From the IMG/VR virus record IMGVR_UViG_3300002231_000329, positions 22,576 to 58,974 of that record: 36,399 bases of DNA; one strand, 5' to 3'. Both the position numbers and the translations under genes were made by a program. The notes below the pieces were generated by a model. It searched no databases. It saw only the letters and a program-made list of their open reading frames with translations, and was not told the origin of the DNA. This document shows, in pieces, positions 32,483 through 36,399 of this stretch (its first letter is position 1; each line of letters begins with the position of its first letter). This stretch comes from a virus.

Positions 32483-32944
32483 ATGCAATTAACAGTTAAG
32501 ACAAATATCAATCAACAGGTTTCTAAAGCCTTGGGAGATGACATTATACTCAACAACGCCTTTTCAGGTTCTGATATATCTGATGATGGCTTTGTTGTTA
32601 AGAATGTTGATGTGAAGCAGTTTTCTTTCGACACAACATCTGGACCCTTGTTTTCGATTGATTTGTTTGATTACATACAATCTCCACCAGAAGATATTTC
32701 ATTTCTTCATATATATTGCTTCAACTCTACTGTGTCATCTACCTCAGTGGAGTGTCCAATTCCAGTTAGATTTGATATATCGATATCTGATGGAACCAAT
32801 ACAATTGTTTTAGGAAGCATGAGTCAGTATGAAATGGCTAATTTAGATACATTTCCAGCTGCCGGTGAGGTATCTATTTCTAATGTTGATATTAGTGATG
32901 CAGATAATACTGCTGCATTGATTATTATAATCGGATCCAAATAA
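32483..32944 (+). CDS. Small beta-rich structural protein after the fibre
   Basis: 153 aa, starting two bases after the fibre stop and overlapping the next gene by one base (TAATG). Beta-rich with Ser/Asp/Ile repeats and a hydrophobic last strand. No enzymatic or chaperone motif. Probably a fibre tip, connector or chaperone for the long fibre; function unknown. Confidence 0.48.
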   Translation: MQLTVKTNINQQVSKALGDDIILNNAFSGSDISDDGFVVKNVDVKQFSFDTTSGPLFSIDLFDYIQSPPEDISFLHIYCFNSTVSSTSVECPIPVRFDISISDGTNTIVLGSMSQYEMANLDTFPAAGEVSISNVDISDADNTAALIIIIGSK

Positions 32945-33912
32945 TGAGTAGTATCTTAAGACTATATTATACTGGTGCTGAAAAAGCATTTGAGTCACAA
33001 GTAAAACCCTCTCTTTCATTAGGTGGCTATTTTTCAAGTAGCATGATTCCAAATGACTATTTAGGTAATCTATTTGGAGATATCACAAAAACAACCATAG
33101 AAAGAGATACTGGAGAGTATATTGGAGTTGTTTTGAAGAACGAAACTGGACTTAATGTAGAAGATGTTCTTATTACATATGAGTATGGTGATGAACCACA
33201 GGGTAAGATGGAGATATCTGCAATTACTCCTAATATCGATTCTTGTGGCGACCCATTTATGGAGTCAATACCCAATCGATATTCCTCCCCCTTATCAGCT
33301 GCTTTTTCTGAAGCCAATGTAGCGAAGGCGAAGGTTAAAATGCAGATTACTCAGGGAGCCAATGATGGAGATGTTATTGATGTTTTCGCTGATAGCATTT
33401 TAATAGCCACTACAGCACCCTTTGTGGGAACCGTAGGCATAGAGGCCGTAATTGATGCAATAGTGGAAGCATTAAGTGGAGATGCTACTTATACAGCAGA
33501 AAAATCCACTGAAGAAGTTATTACTACAGAGATTGTAAATAATCATGGAGCTCCAGCGCAGCGCAGAACCATATCATATGTTTATTCGGTGATTATTAGT
33601 AGAAATGATTTCGGAGTGAATACAGAGTTAATGGAATTACAGAACTCCTCTACAGATATTACCCCTCCACAAAACATGTCTGGAGGAGCTGATAATACAG
33701 TAAATATTGGAAATATTGAAATAGATGAATACATTGCCATCTGGTTTAAGAGAACCATGACTGATAGAGCAAAGGAGATAGCTGCCGGAAAGGGAGATGC
33801 TAGCTGTGAGTCTTTAGTGGCTGACTTTGTATCAGAGGATCAAAATAAGATCCCAACAGAGGAGGAAATATGCTTGATGATAGACTGGACTGAAATTCCG
33901 GCTGTACCGTAA
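32944..33912 (+). CDS. Tail/baseplate-associated structural hypothetical protein
   Basis: 322 aa. N-terminal YYTGAEKAFESQ, then a beta domain (EYIGVVLKNETG), and a repeat-like region near 130-185 with IDVFADSILIAT. C-terminal part IEIDEYIAIWFKRTM then a helix, as in proteins that wrap tail tips. Only context (last gene of the virion region) supports a virion role. Function unknown. Confidence 0.48.
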   Translation: MSSILRLYYTGAEKAFESQVKPSLSLGGYFSSSMIPNDYLGNLFGDITKTTIERDTGEYIGVVLKNETGLNVEDVLITYEYGDEPQGKMEISAITPNIDSCGDPFMESIPNRYSSPLSAAFSEANVAKAKVKMQITQGANDGDVIDVFADSILIATTAPFVGTVGIEAVIDAIVEALSGDATYTAEKSTEEVITTEIVNNHGAPAQRRTISYVYSVIISRNDFGVNTELMELQNSSTDITPPQNMSGGADNTVNIGNIEIDEYIAIWFKRTMTDRAKEIAAGKGDASCESLVADFVSEDQNKIPTEEEICLMIDWTEIPAVP

Positions 33913-33923
33913 TTATTTATTGA

Positions 33924-34529
33924 ATGGAAAATAAGGATGAATGGATAAAGAGGGTTGTGGTAGATTTGTATGAATATTTCTACGCAGCCTCAACAAATAA
34001 TGTGTCGATGAGATTTATTCCCACTGACAAGCAGCTGAAGATGGTTGATAATTTTCTAAAGCTGATCAAAAAGAAAGGTAAATATCATTCTATTGGATCT
34101 GAGTATTTAGTTCAATACTTCACTTTTCAGTTTAATAGATGGCATGATATTGATAGTGACAAATTCGGTCGAGGTAAGGTTATGCTTAATTGGGTTATAG
34201 GTCCAAAAGCATGGAAGTTATGGTTGGGTAGAAACACTGATTATGATTTCACTATTTACAATCACTCCTTTTTAAAAAAGAAAAGAATAGTTAGATCTGA
34301 GCTATTAGATATATGTCAGCGAAGGAGTCATAGATCTAATATTCCATCTATTGTTGAAGAAAGAGAGAGAGTCAAGTATCTAAACAAAGATATCGGTCTT
34401 GCTTGGTGTATGAGGGAAACATCTCTCTATATTAAGTCATCCCCAAGCTGCATGAAGTGTAGACATAAGAGTGATTGTAAAGAGATATTAAGTTTAGAGT
34501 ACCCTAAATTATATAAGGACAGAGAATGA
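33924..34529 (+). CDS. Cys-cluster protein coupled to helicase, unknown function
   Basis: 201 aa with a basic, Trp/Phe/Tyr-rich, mostly helical body and a C-terminal cluster SCMKCRHKSDCKEI (C-x2-C-x6-C) that could bind zinc or an iron-sulfur-like metal. It has no polymerase or nuclease motif. The ATGA overlap with the DnaB-like helicase suggests translational coupling and a replication role, such as a helicase loader or adaptor. It begins 11 bases after the last virion gene, so this is where the module boundary lies. Confidence 0.5.
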   Translation: MENKDEWIKRVVVDLYEYFYAASTNNVSMRFIPTDKQLKMVDNFLKLIKKKGKYHSIGSEYLVQYFTFQFNRWHDIDSDKFGRGKVMLNWVIGPKAWKLWLGRNTDYDFTIYNHSFLKKKRIVRSELLDICQRRSHRSNIPSIVEERERVKYLNKDIGLAWCMRETSLYIKSSPSCMKCRHKSDCKEILSLEYPKLYKDRE

Positions 34530-35902
34530 GAAGTTTAGAAGGAGATTTTGTGGTTGAGGTTCTTAAGGCTTGTTTGACAAATAGGTCTTTTTTTGACTCA
34601 TGCAAGGATCATGTTAAATACAACTATCTCCCCGGAGAGGAATATAAGTTGATTTGGAAGGAAATATTAGGTGAGGTAGAGGTCAATGATAATTTACCCA
34701 CTATTGGAATGCTCTCCCAGCGTCTTGTAAAAAAAGATGGGGTAAATAGTCTTCTTGGGAAGATTAAGAAGGTTAAGATAAACGATGTTGCCGGTCTCTT
34801 AGTTGATTTGGAAGAGTTTATCCAAATGAGTATGTTTGTCTCATCTTACGATAAGATGGGGGATGCATGGAATAGGGGAGATCAAAACGAGGCATTTGAA
34901 GAGCTAGGAAAGCTTAATGATGAAATCCAGTCTCTTTCACTTAATCCATCCAACACTTACTCAAAAGTCTTTGATGACTTTGAGCAAAGACATAAAGAAA
35001 GGGTGCAAGAGAATGCTGACTATGAGTATGATGAGGTAGGTAATCCTATATTGGGAATAGATGCTTTAGATGATTTTCACAGGGGAACATTAGAGCGTGG
35101 AGATACAGTGTTGTTTTGTGCTCAATCAGGTGTAGGAAAGTCTTTGGGATTGAGATGGGTTGGTATATCAAATGCTAGGAGAGGGTTAAGAGTAGTCCAT
35201 TTTCAGGGTGAGGATACTAAGAAGCTTTGTATGAGGTATTATGACTCTCTATGGAGTGGGCACAAGTTTGGAGATATCGAAAGAGCCAACATATCAGATA
35301 ATAAATTGAAGGAGCTGCTAAAAAACATCAAAAACCTTAAAAGAGGTAGAGGTGAAGTAATAGTGGAGGCATTCGAGCAATTTGGTTCTGCATCTTTATT
35401 GGATTGCCGGCGAATACTGAATGATATTCAAGAGGATCTAGGGGAGATAGATGTTATTATTTGGGATTATTTAGAAAAGTTTGAACCTGGTGATGGCAAA
35501 AGATATAGTACAAATCAAGAGGGTGAGAGAATGCGTAGACAAGCCGTTGGTGATGGTATTAAGAACTTGTCCATGGAATTCAATGCCCTAGGTGTTACAG
35601 CTACTCAGGCTTCTTCTATTAAGAAAGAGGATTGGAATAACCCCGATTGGTATATGACCAGAGCCAATGTTGCCGAATTCAAACAAGTAGTAAACCCTTT
35701 CTCATATTTCTACACATTCAATCAAACCAAAGATGAGTATGAAGATGAAATCATGAGGATCTATGTTGATAAGATGCGTAAGGCCAAGTCAGGACAGTTA
35801 GTTCCTATTGCAATGCATAGAGACAATGGTAGGTTTTATAACAAAAAGAGAACATTAGAAGATCTGTGGGATAATATCAAGAAAAAACCTAGAGACTATT
35901 AA
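34526..35902 (+). CDS. Replicative DnaB-like helicase
   Basis: 458 aa, intact. Residues 1-150 are a helical N-terminal domain. The RecA-type motor begins near 180: Walker A AQSGVGKS with Lys205, motif HFQGED (H1a Glu), Walker B DVIIWDYLEKF (residues 309-319), a TQASSIKKED sensor segment near 360, and a KMRKAKSGQ loop near 415 that fits the arginine-finger region. Function: unwinds DNA at the replication fork using ATP. A compact version relative to the usual ~450-470 aa DnaB, with a divergent N-terminus. Overlaps the upstream gene by 4 bases; two bases separate it from the primase. Confidence 0.85.
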   Translation: MRSLEGDFVVEVLKACLTNRSFFDSCKDHVKYNYLPGEEYKLIWKEILGEVEVNDNLPTIGMLSQRLVKKDGVNSLLGKIKKVKINDVAGLLVDLEEFIQMSMFVSSYDKMGDAWNRGDQNEAFEELGKLNDEIQSLSLNPSNTYSKVFDDFEQRHKERVQENADYEYDEVGNPILGIDALDDFHRGTLERGDTVLFCAQSGVGKSLGLRWVGISNARRGLRVVHFQGEDTKKLCMRYYDSLWSGHKFGDIERANISDNKLKELLKNIKNLKRGRGEVIVEAFEQFGSASLLDCRRILNDIQEDLGEIDVIIWDYLEKFEPGDGKRYSTNQEGERMRRQAVGDGIKNLSMEFNALGVTATQASSIKKEDWNNPDWYMTRANVAEFKQVVNPFSYFYTFNQTKDEYEDEIMRIYVDKMRKAKSGQLVPIAMHRDNGRFYNKKRTLEDLWDNIKKKPRDY

Positions 35903-35904
35903 TT

Positions 35905-36399
35905 ATGGCATCTGATTACGATAAAGAACTGTTGGAGGAGATATTACCAGGAAGTGTTGTTACTTCTGGGTATGCATCAGATCACCTTCAGAGTAATTGT
36001 CCATTTTGTGAAAAGGAAAATCACTTTTACATAAACTGGAAGAGGGCTTTTAAGAAGTCTAGAGGCAACTACCAAGGGTCTTGGGACTGTAAGAAGTGTG
36101 GAGAGTCTGGTGCTATCCCTAAGCTTCTCATGAAGCTTGGTAGACTAGATCTAATAAGTGGTGAATCTCAGGTTTGATCTAAGGGTTAAGTTAGAGAATA
36201 AGATTCGAATTGATGCAGAGAGTAAGGATGATGGTTTTGAGATAGATACTCACGTAAGCACAATCAATCCTCCAGTAGGATGGAAGAGGGTTTATGTGAA
36301 TGATTATCTTGATTCGAGGGGATTTACATCAGAGGAGTATGATGAATATCAGATAGGTGTTACCAAAATATATTCTAAGCTAAAGGGATATGTTGTTTT
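35905..36399 (+). CDS. DnaG-like primase, N-terminal part (frameshifted, truncated by window)
   Basis: Starts at ATG 35905. A CHC2-type zinc site is visible: Cys32-x2-Cys35 (NCPFCEKEN) and Cys62-x2-Cys65 (DCKKCGES). The frame stops at 36175-36177; removing one G at about 36171-36172 continues in the next frame to the window end, with a typical connection to the RNA-polymerase domain (YLDSRGFTSEEY). The rest, including the catalytic TOPRIM core, is outside the window. With the helicase it forms the primosome. Confidence 0.75.

Noticed and set aside
1-36399. Stop-codon reassignment as the cause of the broken genes
   Set aside because: Continuations are in a different frame, not after an in-frame stop, and TAA, TAG and TGA all end genes normally elsewhere.
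1-36399. Frameshifts always happen at the stop codon (Euplotes-like +1 at stops)
   Set aside because: In the scaffold, connector, neck and fibre genes the shift must occur from about 20 to 50 bases before the stop to make a natural protein.
1-36399. Decaying prophage
   Set aside because: Only single-base indels occur; there are no nonsense changes, deletions, IS elements or host genes, and intact genes alternate with broken ones.
1-36399. Minus-strand genes
   Set aside because: All long minus-strand frames are shadows of well-supported plus-strand genes and have biased composition.
1-36399. tRNA genes and CRISPR arrays
   Set aside because: No regularly spaced direct repeats and no cloverleaf or CCA-type ends were noticed; gaps between genes are too short for them.

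Overview
This window is part of the genome of a contractile-tailed (myovirus-type) phage, most likely infecting a member of the Bacteroidota. Every credible gene lies on the + strand and the genes are packed end to end with stop/start overlaps. The DNA is AT-rich, AGA is the preferred Arg codon, start codons lack a Shine-Dalgarno purine tract and are preceded by A/T-rich sequence, and the two best promoter candidates fit the Bacteroidota pattern TTG-N20-TAnnTTTG. Host assignment is an inference; no host DNA, integrase, tRNA or CRISPR is visible.

Layout. 1-891: small membrane/coiled-coil genes, a possible lysis cassette. 888-6330: head genes: Mu-F/SPP1-gp7-like minor head protein, a protein with a ParB-like motif, a prohead protease-scaffold fusion and an HK97-fold major capsid protein (MCP), closed by a strong terminator. 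6430-10210: an HeH-domain protein and connector/neck proteins. 10292-12736: tail sheath and tube, closed by a second hairpin. 12788-15541: tail-assembly chaperone-type genes and tape measure. 15542-22202: baseplate hub, spike and wedge genes, including a gpJ-like protein. 22208-26660: fibre/adhesin genes. 26663-27334: amidase endolysin. 27368-33912: a small phage protein, a gpI-like baseplate protein, a long fibre and two further structural proteins. 33924-36399: start of a replication module: a Cys-cluster protein, a DnaB-like helicase and a CHC2-type primase that runs off the right edge.

The dominant oddity is that at least 13 genes, nearly all essential virion genes, are broken by single-base frameshifts (18 sites found by reading). 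Fourteen of them need one base removed to restore the frame, four need one base added, and the restored proteins read cleanly across each joint. The most economical reading is insertion-biased error in an unpolished long-read assembly, not real pseudogenes. I therefore list the fragments separately and say which belong together; most fragments after the first begin at the frameshift, not at a true start codon.

Together the window encodes nearly a whole virion: capsid assembly and maturation, neck, contractile tail, baseplate, receptor-binding proteins and the lysis enzyme, followed by the first replication genes. Terminase and portal are not seen and probably lie to the left.
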